NCBI GenBank assembly: GCA_958295805.1
Contig: OY282373.1
Coordinates: 157,001 to 221,000, forward strand
Reading direction: 5' to 3'
DNA length: 64,000 bases
Origin: an uncultured Nitrospirales bacterium
Lineage (GTDB): Bacteria > Nitrospirota > Nitrospiria > Nitrospirales > UBA8639
Below, in pieces: positions 52,607-61,505 of this stretch (position 1 is the first letter of the stretch; every line of letters starts with the position of its first letter). The notes below the pieces were generated by a model. It was not told the DNA's origin, did no database searches, and was given only the letters and a program-made list of their open reading frames with translations. The translations under genes were made by a program, and so were the position numbers.

Positions 52607-55600
52607 ACACCCAAACCATGAACAACTTGGCCCAATCCTCGTGGGCGCACCTGCTGATGCCCATGCTGGAAGCCTGCACCACTCCAGGCATGAAACCCTT
52701 CGTGGTGGGACCGCACGGACCCAGCCTCGCTTACCTGCTCAGTGTGTTGTCAGCCGTGTCGCAGAGCCGGAACCAAGCGGGGGCGCCCCTCTCCCTCTCG
52801 GTGCAGCCCTCTTGTCATCCTGAGCAACGCGAAGGATCTGCAGGGTCTCAGCCTTGGCTTGTGCTCACCCCGACGCAGGAAGAAGCGGAGACTCTCTTTC
52901 AGAACATGCAGTTTTTCTTTACCTGCTTCAACCTTCCCGTCGAATCACTGACCGTGTACCCGGATCGCGTGGACTCTCCGACGGACGCCGGTGCCCCATC
53001 CATCGACTTGACCGCGCGGCGCATGTGTACGTTGCGTCAGCTCCAAGCCCGTCGTCCCACGGTGGTCATCACGACCCCTAACGCTGCCCTCCGGTTGCTG
53101 ATGCCGCCGTCTGCGTTTACCGCCTCTTGCCTCACCTTCACCGTCGGCACCGTGATTGATCGGGAATCGCTGATTCGCCATTTGCTGGCCACGGGATACC
53201 GGCGCGTGTCCCTCGTGGACGTTCCGGGTGAATTCAGCATTCGAGGCGGGATCGTCGATATTTTTTCCACTGGTGAAACGGATCCCTATCGGATCGAGTG
53301 TTTGGGCGATACCGTGGAGTCCATCCGTCAATTTGATCCAGGCACGCAAGAGTCCACCCGAGTGATACGCACCGCCGAGATTCTTCCCGCACGGGAAGAT
53401 TTTCTCCCATCTGAGCACGCTGAGGGGTCCCCGTCTGACGGCCTGGCGGATACGGAATCGCCTGCCTGTGCGTCGCACGCAGACCGGCTTGAAGGCTCTC
53501 CCTCAATGGCGACGCTGCTGGATTATTTTCCAACCCTTCGAAGCTCAGGGCGGGCCCTTCAAGGCTCGGGGCGGGCCCTTCGAGGCCCGGGGCGGGCGTC
53601 GCCGTTCGTGGTGATGGATCGTCCCGGCACCTTGGCGCAGGTCGCTCAGGACTGGTGGGAGGGCTTACTGGAAGCATGGGAAGCCCACGCCGCCGCCAAT
53701 CCGGCCGGTTCGTTCCCTGATCCCTATCACCAATACCTTGTCTGGGATGCGTTCACGTCGTCTCTGGCCGATTGCCCGTCTCTGGCGGTTGACGTATTCG
53801 AGCCGCCTGAGGAGACGTGGCACCCGGTGTTCACTCTCCCCATTCAATCGACGCAGAGCGTGGGGTTGGGGTCCCGCGCCACGTCATTTACCGAGACGCT
53901 CGCCATTCTGGAACAGCTTCGACGAGAGGGGCCCGTGATGGTGGTGGTGCGATCAGCCGGACAGGTGGGACGGTTGTCGGGATTGTTTGCGGAGCATCAG
54001 ACGCCCGCAACGGAACAGCCCCTCTTGACGCACGCGCTCGACTCTGCCGAACGCACGCCGTTTTACCTGAATCAGGGCTTTCTGTCTGCCGGGTTTGTGG
54101 CGCCCTCGTTTCCGTTCACGGTGGTGACCGAAGAAGAGGTATTCGCAAAAATGTCACGGCACCGCCCTCAACCAAAAAGCAAGGCCGCGACGTTTCTCTC
54201 CTCGTTGGACGACTTGAACGTCGGCGACTACGTCGTCCACGTGCATCATGGGATCAGCCGATATCAGGGGCTTCGACGCTTGTCCGTGCAGGACTTCGAA
54301 AGCGACTATCTGATTCTGGAATTTGCCGGACGGGATACCGTCTACGTGCCTCTGGATCGGTTAGGCCACGTCCAAAAATATCGAGCAGGGGATCACCCCG
54401 CCCCGACGCTCGACGCCTTAGGGGGGACCCGCTGGGCCAAGACCAAGGCGTCGGTCAAAAAAAGCATCGAAGAGATGACGACGGAACTGGTTGAATTATA
54501 CGCCAACCGGGAACTGGTCACGCGACGCCCCTATCAGCCGGACGCGACCCTGTCGCATGAATTCGACGCGGCCTTTGATTACGAAGAAACCCCGGATCAA
54601 CTCAAAGCCATTCAAGATATTCTCCGAGACCTTGACCTTCCAAAACCCATGGATCGGTTGGTGTGCGGCGACGTGGGGTATGGAAAAACCGAAGTGGCGA
54701 TGCGGGCGGCGTTTCAAGCCGTCCAGGATCATCGTCAGGTGGCAGTGCTGGTGCCCACCACCATTCTGGCGCAACAACATTATGAAACCTTTTCCCGACG
54801 TTTCGCCCCGTTTCCCGTCCGCGTCGCGGTCCTGTCCCGGTTTCAAAGCCCTAAAGAGGTCAAAGCGTTGTTACCCGACCTTGCGTCGGGCGTCGTAGAC
54901 GTCGTCATCGGCACGCATCGGCTCCTGCAAAAACAGGTGCAGTTCAAGAATCTGGGACTGGTCATTATTGATGAGGAGCAATGGTTCGGCGTCCGCCATA
55001 AGGAACGGCTCAAACAACTTCGCACGCACGTTGACGTGTTGACGCTCACGGCCACCCCCATTCCGCGCACGCTGCACATGGCGTTTTCCGGGGTGCGCGA
55101 TCTGTCGATCATCGACACGCCTCCGCCGGGACGCCTCGCCATTCGGACCCAAGTCATGCGATTCAATCCCCATTTCGTTCGAGACGCCATCCGGCGGGAA
55201 TTGGCGAGAAAGGGGCAGATATTCTACGTCCATAATCGGGTTGAAACCATCGAGCGCACCGCCGAATGGCTCAGGACTCTGGTGCCCGAAGCCCGGATGG
55301 TCATGGCCCATGGGCAGATGAACGAACATGCGCTTGAAGGCGTCATGTGGAAATTTTTTCATGGGGAGGCGGATATCCTGATTGCCACCGCAATTATTCA
55401 ATCCGGGTTAGACGTGCCACGGGCCAACACCATCCTGGTGGATCGAGCCGATCAGTTCGGGCTTGCGCAACTCTATCAGCTTCGGGGTCGCGTGGGCCGG
55501 GCCGGAGACCAGGCCTATGCGTACTTTTTCTTTCCCGACGAAGAGACGTTGAGCACCGACGCCCAGAAACGCCTCATGGCCATTCAGGAATTTGCCGATT

Positions 55601-56238
55601 TAGGCTCGGGCTTTCGCATTGCCGCCGCTGACTTGGAAATTCGAGGAGCCGGCAATCTGTTAGGCAAACAACAATCCGGCAACATTGCCGCGGTCGGCGT
55701 GGACCTGTATATGCAAATGGTTGAAGAAGCGGTCCACCAGATTAAAGGTGAGAGGGTCGAAGAAGAGATTGATCCGACCTTGCACGTTCCCGTATCGGCT
55801 TTTATTCCGGACGACTACATTGAGGACGGCCATCAACGCCTGTCGCTGTACAAACGGCTGTCGGCCGGTCAGACCATCGGTGATCTCGCTCTGCTCCATG
55901 AGGAGACACGAGATCGCTATGGAACGCTGCCTGAGCCGGTTGAACGGTTGTTCGAAGTCATGCACGTTCGCCTGCTCGCCAAGAAGCTGCTATTAGAGTC
56001 GCTGGATGCGACGAAGAACACCATCACGATGACCTTTTCCCCCAAGGCCACGATTTCTCAAGAGGGCCTCGATTGGCTCATGCAGTATGCAAATGAGGAG
56101 ATCCGGTTTCTCTCGCCGGTTTCTTTGGCCATTGACGCCGGCCTGAACGATTGGGAAGACGTGGTGTCCCGCTTGAAAACGATGTTACACGGCTTGTTGG
56201 ACGCCTCCCAGGAGGCCGTCGCCCCTTCACGACCATGA
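52603..56238 (+). CDS. mfd: Transcription-repair coupling factor Mfd
   Basis: Superfamily 2 translocase that removes RNA polymerase stalled at DNA damage and recruits UvrA. The 1211-residue protein has the N-terminal UvrB-like modules, the RNAP-interaction domain (VGDYVVHVHHGISRYQGLRR) and the motor with Walker A CGDVGYGKTEVAMRAAF. The later motor motif is IIDEEQWFGVRHKERLKQL, and the RecG-like TRG region is ATAIIQSGLDVPRANTILV. The C-terminal D7 domain closes it. It starts at a GTG overlapping rfaE2. Three repeat families are inserted in frame in its N-terminal third: about 52806-52842, 53455-53495 and a 21-bp triplet at 53534-53597. Confidence 0.96.
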   Translation: MNTQTMNNLAQSSWAHLLMPMLEACTTPGMKPFVVGPHGPSLAYLLSVLSAVSQSRNQAGAPLSLSVQPSCHPEQREGSAGSQPWLVLTPTQEEAETLFQNMQFFFTCFNLPVESLTVYPDRVDSPTDAGAPSIDLTARRMCTLRQLQARRPTVVITTPNAALRLLMPPSAFTASCLTFTVGTVIDRESLIRHLLATGYRRVSLVDVPGEFSIRGGIVDIFSTGETDPYRIECLGDTVESIRQFDPGTQESTRVIRTAEILPAREDFLPSEHAEGSPSDGLADTESPACASHADRLEGSPSMATLLDYFPTLRSSGRALQGSGRALRGPGRASPFVVMDRPGTLAQVAQDWWEGLLEAWEAHAAANPAGSFPDPYHQYLVWDAFTSSLADCPSLAVDVFEPPEETWHPVFTLPIQSTQSVGLGSRATSFTETLAILEQLRREGPVMVVVRSAGQVGRLSGLFAEHQTPATEQPLLTHALDSAERTPFYLNQGFLSAGFVAPSFPFTVVTEEEVFAKMSRHRPQPKSKAATFLSSLDDLNVGDYVVHVHHGISRYQGLRRLSVQDFESDYLILEFAGRDTVYVPLDRLGHVQKYRAGDHPAPTLDALGGTRWAKTKASVKKSIEEMTTELVELYANRELVTRRPYQPDATLSHEFDAAFDYEETPDQLKAIQDILRDLDLPKPMDRLVCGDVGYGKTEVAMRAAFQAVQDHRQVAVLVPTTILAQQHYETFSRRFAPFPVRVAVLSRFQSPKEVKALLPDLASGVVDVVIGTHRLLQKQVQFKNLGLVIIDEEQWFGVRHKERLKQLRTHVDVLTLTATPIPRTLHMAFSGVRDLSIIDTPPPGRLAIRTQVMRFNPHFVRDAIRRELARKGQIFYVHNRVETIERTAEWLRTLVPEARMVMAHGQMNEHALEGVMWKFFHGEADILIATAIIQSGLDVPRANTILVDRADQFGLAQLYQLRGRVGRAGDQAYAYFFFPDEETLSTDAQKRLMAIQEFADLGSGFRIAAADLEIRGAGNLLGKQQSGNIAAVGVDLYMQMVEEAVHQIKGERVEEEIDPTLHVPVSAFIPDDYIEDGHQRLSLYKRLSAGQTIGDLALLHEETRDRYGTLPEPVERLFEVMHVRLLAKKLLLESLDATKNTITMTFSPKATISQEGLDWLMQYANEEIRFLSPVSLAIDAGLNDWEDVVSRLKTMLHGLLDASQEAVAPSRP
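53455..53597. repeat. Repeat cluster inside mfd with a 3 x 21-bp tandem
   Basis: A GCCTGCCTGTGCGTCGCACG copy is followed by three tandem 21-bp units (CCCTTCGAAGCTCAGGGCGG type) at 53534-53597, encoding LRSSGRA, LQGSGRA and LRGPGRA. The frame is intact. Confidence 0.85.
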
Positions 56239-56261
56239 ATCGATTCCTCTACGCCCCGTTG

Positions 56262-56375
56262 TCAAGACCTTTGCACAAGTCGAATGACTGCGCCCCGACA
56301 CCTGCGCCCCGACACCTGCGCCCCTCTTGTCATGCCGAGCCACCCTCTTGCCATTATGCTCAAAATGACAAGGTG
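56262..56375. repeat. AGACCTTTGCACAAG-type repeat before the SurA-like gene
   Basis: Starts AAGACCTTTGCACAAGTC and ends AAAATGACAAGG, with two small hairpins. It is related to 19323-19430 and 36975-37048. It lies in the 5' part of the frame of the SurA-like gene and may have moved its start. Confidence 0.65.
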
Positions 56376-56402
56376 GTTCCGTTGTCGCCCGATGCTTCCC
56401 GA

Positions 56403-57344
56403 ATGCGTCGAGGTCTGCGAGCTGCGCTCGTCGGCATCGTGACCGCGCTGGCCGCGGGTTGGGGCTGGGCGAGCTTGGGGCTGGCCCAACCGGTGTCTGA
56501 CGGGATCGCCGCCATTGTCAACTCGGAGGTGATTACAATTTCCGAGTTGCAAGCCGAAATGGCGGACCAGACCGTTCGCCTGAAAGCCCGTTATGACGGG
56601 ACTGAATTCACGGATCGCCTGGTTCAAAAACAATATGAAGTCCTGAATCGGATGATTGAACGGAAACTGCAACTGCAGGAAGCCAGAGCCAAGGGCATCG
56701 CGGTCAGCGAGGCGGAGGTGGAAAAAGCGTGGGAGCAGTTGAACCAGAACTCAACAACCCCGGGGTCGTTACTGGAATCAAAGGCGTCCCTGCGCGAAGA
56801 GTTGACGATACGCCGAATCATGAACTTCGAAGTCCGGCAAGACTTGATGGTCTCTCCTGAAGAAATTCGGGCCTACTACACGGAACGGCAGGAACTTTTT
56901 ACGTCTCCACCCGAATATCACCTCAGACAAATCCTCTTGTTACCGGACCCGGGTGAGAGCGTGGAGGAGGTCAAGACCCGGGCGGAGAATCTGGTGCGTC
57001 AACTCAACGAGGGTGCTGATTTTTTTGAATTGGCGGCAGAATTTTCCGACGGGACTGAAAACCTCAAAGGAGGGGACTTGGGGTTCCTCAAGAAAGCCGA
57101 TCTCTTGGCCCCGCTCCGTGCGGCCTTGGAGTCGCTCAACCCGGGGGAGGTGAGCCCGGCGATTGAAACGAATCTGGGGGTCCACATTCTCCGACTCGAA
57201 GGGACCAAGGCCGGCACCCTGCAACCTTTTGAGGAGGTCAAAGCTTCTCTTGAAAACCAATTGTATCAACAGAAAACGCAACAAGCCCACGAAGCTTGGT
57301 TGGCGTCGTTAAAAAATAAAGCCTACATCGAAATCCGCTTTTAA
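56403..57344 (+). CDS. SurA/PpiC-type periplasmic peptidyl-prolyl isomerase
   Basis: Outer-membrane protein chaperone and foldase. From ATG 56403 it has a signal peptide (ALVGIVTALAAGWGWASLG then LAQP), the N-terminal SurA core (IAAIVNSEVITISELQAEMA, MIERKLQLQEARAKGI) and one parvulin domain (HLRQILLLPDP, FFELAAEFSDG and GDLGFLKKADL). It has 313 residues, one parvulin domain fewer than E. coli SurA. An ATG at 56235 also opens the frame, overlapping the mfd stop as ATGA. That could be the ancestral start, now followed by an inserted repeat. Confidence 0.9.
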   Translation: MRRGLRAALVGIVTALAAGWGWASLGLAQPVSDGIAAIVNSEVITISELQAEMADQTVRLKARYDGTEFTDRLVQKQYEVLNRMIERKLQLQEARAKGIAVSEAEVEKAWEQLNQNSTTPGSLLESKASLREELTIRRIMNFEVRQDLMVSPEEIRAYYTERQELFTSPPEYHLRQILLLPDPGESVEEVKTRAENLVRQLNEGADFFELAAEFSDGTENLKGGDLGFLKKADLLAPLRAALESLNPGEVSPAIETNLGVHILRLEGTKAGTLQPFEEVKASLENQLYQQKTQQAHEAWLASLKNKAYIEIRF

Positions 57345-57967
57345 TCTCCGGCGCGTTCGTGCTTCCACCGGACGCAGCGATCTCTCAACGCGTGCCACAG
57401 TTCCTGACGGCCTTCATGGGTTTTGGCGGAGTACGCCAGGATGTCGTCGAGCGAGTCCAATCCCAGGTCGTGACACGCGCCCATCAAGCTCGACCGGCGC
57501 CGGCCCCGAGTGAGTTTGTCAATTTTCGTGCTCACCACGATCGGCACGTGGCCAAAGTGTCGCAACCAGCGTTGCGTGGTCACGTCATGCTGTTCCACCC
57601 CGCGTGAATCCACGAGTTGAATCACGCTGAACAACTGCTTCCGACCGGATAGATACGCTTCAATCATCGGCCCCCACCGTTCGCGGACGGACCGTGACGT
57701 TTTGGCGTAGCCATACCCGGGCAAGTCCACAAAGAACAGTTGATTCACCGCCCGATCGCCGACCACGACTTTGAAAAAATTCAGGGTCTGCGTTTTCCCG
57801 GGCGTGGCACTGATCCGGGCCATTCCTTTCCGATTCAACAGACTGTTAATGAGGGAGGATTTTCCGACGTTGGACCGCCCGACAAAGGCCACCTCGGGAA
57901 GCCGTTCGCGTGGGTATTGATCGGAAGTCACAGAACTCCCGATACATTCAACGGAGAGAATTTTCAT
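57341..57967 (-). CDS. engB: Ribosome biogenesis GTP-binding protein YihA/EngB
   Basis: GTPase needed for large-subunit assembly. The 208-residue protein has G1 GRSNVGKSSLINSLL, the G2 threonine in ISATPGKTQTLNF, G3 DLPGYGYAK and G4 VSTKIDKL. It is convergent with the SurA-like gene, whose stop overlaps its own by 4 nt. It lies 15 nt downstream of smpB. Confidence 0.96.
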   Translation of the reverse strand: MKILSVECIGSSVTSDQYPRERLPEVAFVGRSNVGKSSLINSLLNRKGMARISATPGKTQTLNFFKVVVGDRAVNQLFFVDLPGYGYAKTSRSVRERWGPMIEAYLSGRKQLFSVIQLVDSRGVEQHDVTTQRWLRHFGHVPIVVSTKIDKLTRGRRRSSLMGACHDLGLDSLDDILAYSAKTHEGRQELWHALRDRCVRWKHERAGD

Positions 57968-57982
57968 GCGATCAACGAGGCC

Positions 57983-58465
57983 TCACGCCCGGCGTTCTAC
58001 GTCCCTGCGTCGAGTTTTCATGACTCGTTCCATTTCACGGCCGGCTTCCCGTTGTTTCAGGGTCTCCCGCCGATCATAGTGTTTCTTCCCGCGTGCCAGA
58101 CCCAACTCGACCTTGGCCATGCCGCGAGGTGAAAAATAGAGGCGCAACGGAATGAGGGTGAGGCCTTTCTGTTGAACTGTTGTCTCCAATTTCTGAAGCT
58201 CTTTTTTGTGCAACAGCAGCCCGCGCGGCCGTAACGGCTCATGATTCATAATGTTGCCGTGGCTGTACTCGGCAATGTGACAGTTATGCAGGATGGCCTT
58301 GCCCGCGGCCACCGTGGCATAGGCCTCCCGCAAGTTGACGCGCCCTTCCCGCAGAGACTTCACTTCGGTCCCCGTCAGAATCAGGCCCGCTTCGATTTTT
58401 TCCTCAATGGAATACTCGTGAAACGCTTTGCGATTACTGCCGACGACTTTCGGTTCTTGCGACAT
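57983..58465 (-). CDS. smpB: SsrA-binding protein SmpB
   Basis: Binds tmRNA and directs it to stalled ribosomes for trans-translation. The 160-residue protein has NRKAFHEYSIEEKIEAGLIL, GTEVKSLREGRVNLREAY and the C-terminal tail rich in Arg/Lys (DRRETLKQREAGREMERVM). The tmRNA gene (ssrA) was not found in this window. Confidence 0.97.
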   Translation of the reverse strand: MSQEPKVVGSNRKAFHEYSIEEKIEAGLILTGTEVKSLREGRVNLREAYATVAAGKAILHNCHIAEYSHGNIMNHEPLRPRGLLLHKKELQKLETTVQQKGLTLIPLRLYFSPRGMAKVELGLARGKKHYDRRETLKQREAGREMERVMKTRRRDVERRA

Positions 58466-58608
58466 AACTTGCCATCTAGGGGTGCTTGCTATCGATGTAG
58501 GGGCGCCATCCCCCGCTTCCGCGAGGGCAGGCTCATGGCGCCCTCCGTCAGTTGATCCCGCCTTTGGTCAGTTGCTCCCCTCTGTGAACGGACCTAGAAT
58601 AGCATTCC

Positions 58609-58998
58609 ATGCACGCCTTTGCATCCGCCAAGTCCGTCATCAACGAAATCTCCCGACGTCATGGGTTTGCCGGGCGACTGTGGGAATATCGTCTGCAAAA
58701 GCAGTGGAAAACGCTCGTGGGTGAGGCGACCGCTGCCCACACTTGGCCGACCAGAATCAAGTTTCACAAGCTGCACGTGCTCGTCGACAATTCCGTCTGG
58801 CTTCACCAACTCACGTATCTGAAACGCTCTCTGGTCGAGAAGATTCAATCGGAGATGACGGAACTTTCCGTGGACGATATTATTTTCAGGATCGGCGAAA
58901 TCCCCGACTGCCCGGAGGAAGACTCACCGGCTGACGCTCCCACTCCTCTCCTGAGGCCTCTTGAAAAACAACCTGGATTCCCGTTTGCACGGGAATGA
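58609..58998 (+). CDS. DUF721/DciA-like protein
   Basis: A 129-residue protein with the DUF721 pattern: WEYRLQKQWKTLVGEATAAH, HKLHVLVDNSVWLHQLTYLK and the end of the domain KIQSEMTELSVDDIIFRIGE. DUF721 proteins include DciA, the predicted helicase loader of many bacteria, but the short form is of unknown role. The last 10-15 residues (QPGFPFARE) come from a dispersed GGATTCCCG/CGGGAATGAC repeat, so the gene end has been replaced by repeat sequence. Confidence 0.8.
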   Translation: MHAFASAKSVINEISRRHGFAGRLWEYRLQKQWKTLVGEATAAHTWPTRIKFHKLHVLVDNSVWLHQLTYLKRSLVEKIQSEMTELSVDDIIFRIGEIPDCPEEDSPADAPTPLLRPLEKQPGFPFARE

Positions 58999-59039
58999 CG
59001 GCCGGGTGCTGAGGCCTCGCGTAGAGGAGGTCGTGTTCT

Positions 59040-59216
59040 ATGAAAGCTAAGAAATTCGATTCAGACTTTGATGACGGCAAAGATATCTCTCATGCGTTGG
59101 ATGTATCGAACGTCCGCAGACCTTTGCAGGAACAGAGAAGAGTGATCTTGAGCAATCAGCTTCGAATAACACACCCTGAGGTGGATGAGTCTGAGCGACT
59201 CAACGCATGTCTTTAA
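59040..59216 (+). pseudogene. Truncated CopG/BrnA-type antitoxin
   Basis: An ATG at 59040 has GAGGAGGT 8-10 nt upstream and opens a 58-residue frame starting MKAKKFDSDFDDGKDISHAL. The start matches the CopG-type antitoxins that read MKAKEFD..FD.GED(I/V)S.YLD; the later DNA-binding part is missing after about residue 35. It is short enough to be missed in ORF calling. No toxin gene is next to it. Convergent with the vapC gene. Confidence 0.6.
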
Positions 59217-59629
59217 CTTGGAATCAGCACCGGAATGACGTGACGGCTGTGTTTTCGATAGATGCGAAAATCCTGATCCAGCGTGAACACCTTGCTTTGG
59301 GAACGTTGTTCCGCCATCCGAACCAGACAGGCATCGGCCAAGGACATGGGGACGTCGGCATAGCGTTGGATCAGCTTTATGAGTGGCTGGACTTCTTCTT
59401 CCAGGTCGAAGATGGGCTGAATGACTCCCCGGTTCACCAATTCGAGGACGGCCTGATCGCCTCCTGGAAGGTGCCGTAGGAGAAAACAGGCCTCGGCTAG
59501 AACGGCTTCGCACGTGAGGAGCGGCGGTCTTATTCGCTCCCAGTGCTGTTTTGTCCAATTATGGAAACGGTCGGTTCGGTTGAGCAATGCGACAAGGGGG
59601 CCTGTATCCACGATGACGGACGTGTCCAC
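59213..59629 (-). CDS. VapC-type PIN toxin
   Basis: A 138-residue PIN RNase: IVDTGPLVALLNRTD (first Asp), LTCEAVLAEACFLLRHL (Glu), PMSLADACLVRMAEQ (Asp) and TLDQDFRIYRKH (last Asp). It starts 5 nt after the antitoxin stop. Type II toxins of this class cut tRNA or rRNA; the target here is unknown. Confidence 0.92.
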   Translation of the reverse strand: MDTSVIVDTGPLVALLNRTDRFHNWTKQHWERIRPPLLTCEAVLAEACFLLRHLPGGDQAVLELVNRGVIQPIFDLEEEVQPLIKLIQRYADVPMSLADACLVRMAEQRSQSKVFTLDQDFRIYRKHSRHVIPVLIPS

Positions 59630-59634
59630 GCGGA

Positions 59635-59874
59635 TTACCGGCCAAAGCCTTTGAGATGAGCTTTGTTGACTGAGAGGTCGGCTGGCCCGGTCAAAGTCCC
59701 TGCCAGATCATGGGCTAATTCAAATGCTGAGCCTTTTGAGGATGCGTGGCCTTTTTCATAGCAGAGGTTCAGCGCCTCCCGAACGACCTCCGACCGCGTC
59801 GTCTTTCGCCGTTTGGCCATGGATGAGACTTTCGCATAGAGGGCTTCATCAAGTCTAAGCGTTACGGTTTTCAT
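59635..59874 (-). CDS. CopG/RHH-type antitoxin partner of VapC
   Basis: A 79-residue protein starting MKTVTLRLDEALYAKVSSMA with KRRKTTRSEVVREALNLCYE, a ribbon-helix-helix fold. The ATG at 59874 has a GGAG ribosome site; the frame is open to 59892. It neutralises the PIN toxin encoded directly downstream and probably represses the pair. Confidence 0.9.
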   Translation of the reverse strand: MKTVTLRLDEALYAKVSSMAKRRKTTRSEVVREALNLCYEKGHASSKGSAFELAHDLAGTLTGPADLSVNKAHLKGFGR

Positions 59875-59995
59875 GGGTCTCCTTCTCCTCATGGTTTCAC
59901 CTGTAAGACAGATATGACAGTATGGTAATTCATGACACGTCGGCCGTCAACGTCGTTTTCACAATCCATCGAACCTCGTCATCCTTTCCTTCGGC

Positions 59996-60427
59996 TTATT
60001 TCAGCTTGGGAAGATCCTCAACCCAGAGCATTCGCCTTCCATAAGTGCTCGCTACCAACGAAGAATAAAACTTTTTGTCCGCCGTCACGACCTGCCCGTC
60101 AATGGCTTCAGCCAGGGCTACATACAGACAGTCGTATAAACTTTGCTTGGTTTGAACGGTCAGGGCAAACGCAGGTTTCACGAATCGTTCATTCGCATGT
60201 TTTTGTAAGGGAAGACGGTGAAGTTCCTTGAGCATCGCTTCTCCTTCTTCGGGAGTCAGTTCATTCCGGCGGATTCTTTTGGAGAGGACGTTGCTGAGTT
60301 CCAAACTAAAAAACGCCGGCACGTGGAGCGACGCATTCAAACGTGGCCATCGACTGGCCGCTTCAGAATGAATTTCAGGAAGAAACCACTTGATTCCAAC
60401 GCTCGCATCCACCACGTAACGGTTCAC
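59996..60427 (-). CDS. VapC-type PIN toxin (second)
   Basis: A 143-residue PIN protein: YVVDASVGIKWFLPE (Asp), PAFFSLELSNVLSKR (Glu), QSLYDCLYVALAEAI and VVTADKKFYSSL (Asp). It overlaps its antitoxin by 4 nt. It belongs to the VapC group that begins VVDASV, different from the first pair. Confidence 0.92.
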   Translation of the reverse strand: MNRYVVDASVGIKWFLPEIHSEAASRWPRLNASLHVPAFFSLELSNVLSKRIRRNELTPEEGEAMLKELHRLPLQKHANERFVKPAFALTVQTKQSLYDCLYVALAEAIDGQVVTADKKFYSSLVASTYGRRMLWVEDLPKLK

Positions 60428-60657
60428 CGATCCCGATCCTCTCGAATGAGGAGCGTACTATCACTGAACGTTTTTCCTGCTTGTTTGAGGTCTTTCTGCC
60501 ATTTCGCAATCCGTTTCCATGCGCCTTCATAGTCGGGGACGGCTTCTTCAAGAATGGTCTTCACTTCCGACTGCAACGACCGGCCGTGTTCTTTGGCACG
60601 TTTCTTTAATCGTTCTACCAGTTTGTCATTCAATTGCCGAACCAGAACTTGTGCCAT
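60424..60657 (-). CDS. FitA/VapB-type antitoxin partner
   Basis: A 77-residue RHH protein starting MAQVLVRQLNDKLVERLKKR and AKEHGRSLQSEVKTILEEAV. The C-terminal half (FSDSTLLIREDRDR) is the toxin-binding tail and overlaps the vapC start by 4 nt. Confidence 0.9.
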   Translation of the reverse strand: MAQVLVRQLNDKLVERLKKRAKEHGRSLQSEVKTILEEAVPDYEGAWKRIAKWQKDLKQAGKTFSDSTLLIREDRDR

Positions 60658-60775
60658 GTGTCTCTCATTCCTTCATCAAGATGGTCAATGACATTTATCG
60701 TGATAGCAAAATGCTAGCATGACTCCCATTGAAGGGCAATGCTTTTTTATTGACGATCACGCGACTCTGGCCGGC

Positions 60776-61348
60776 TCAGGTTAGGGGCGGGGCAGCGTCA
60801 TCAAACAGGATTTGAGTCGTCGGGGATTTTTCGGGAGTTGATTGGCCAGGAATGGGGCCCAGCCAGCCTTTGGTTTTGCCGCGGCCATAGATAAATCCGC
60901 CGCGGGCGGATCGTTCGAATTCACGCCGAAACGCCTCTTCTTTTTCGCCTGTCTGCTTGGCCAAGTACCGATGCAGCGTGTCTCGTTCGGTCCAGGCGGG
61001 ATCGGAGAAAACATAGAGGATGACTTCCCGGTACAGGGTGTTCGGATCGTCCGGGGTGGTGGGGCGTATTTTCAGAGACCGGAAATCGTGCCGGGTCACG
61101 CCGACTTTCCGGAAGCGACGGATCAAGGATTCAATTTCCGGATCGCTTGTCCACGCCGGCACGTGCACGGCCACGACCGTGTTCTCCTGTGCGCCTATGC
61201 TGAAGGGGGGAATGGTGCGATCTGGTCTGGACAGAAACATGCCGCCCGCAATCAGCGTGATCCCTCCGATGAGGACGGTCAGTCCTATTTTGACAACGGG
61301 ATCGAACGGCGTTCGGGCAGGTTTGATTTTCGAATCCACTTTCGGCAA
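60776..61348 (-). CDS. Membrane-anchored hypothetical protein
   Basis: A 190-residue protein with one N-terminal transmembrane helix (KIGLTVLIGGITLIAGGMFL) and a mostly soluble outer domain. No family was recognised. Neighbouring TA genes are on the same strand, and gyrA lies upstream with only repeats between. Possibly co-transcribed behind gyrA. Confidence 0.6.
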   Translation of the reverse strand: MPKVDSKIKPARTPFDPVVKIGLTVLIGGITLIAGGMFLSRPDRTIPPFSIGAQENTVVAVHVPAWTSDPEIESLIRRFRKVGVTRHDFRSLKIRPTTPDDPNTLYREVILYVFSDPAWTERDTLHRYLAKQTGEKEEAFRREFERSARGGFIYGRGKTKGWLGPIPGQSTPEKSPTTQILFDDAAPPLT

Positions 61349-61505
61349 TCGACGTTGAGGGAGTCAAGTCCGAGAACTTCACCCTCACCCTTCCCCTCTC
61401 CCGTCAAGGGAGAGGGAAAGAGCGGCAATCGACGGTGCGGGAGCCAATTCCGAGAACCTCACCCTCACCCTGGCCCTCTCCCGTCAAGGGAGAGGGGAAG
61501 AGGGA
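61343..61505. repeat. Tandem CCCTCTCCC palindromic repeats at the gyrA 3' end
   Basis: Two units of about 79 bp each start CGGCAATCGACG (61343, 61422). Each has CCCTCTCCCGTCAAGGGAGA hairpins. The second runs into gyrA and supplies its last codons and stop. Confidence 0.85.

Noticed and set aside
53537-53600. Reading the Mfd LRSSGRA/LQGSGRA/LRGPGRA units as a functional protein repeat
   Set aside because: The same 21-bp DNA unit occurs outside genes and in other proteins, so it is better explained as an inserted DNA repeat.
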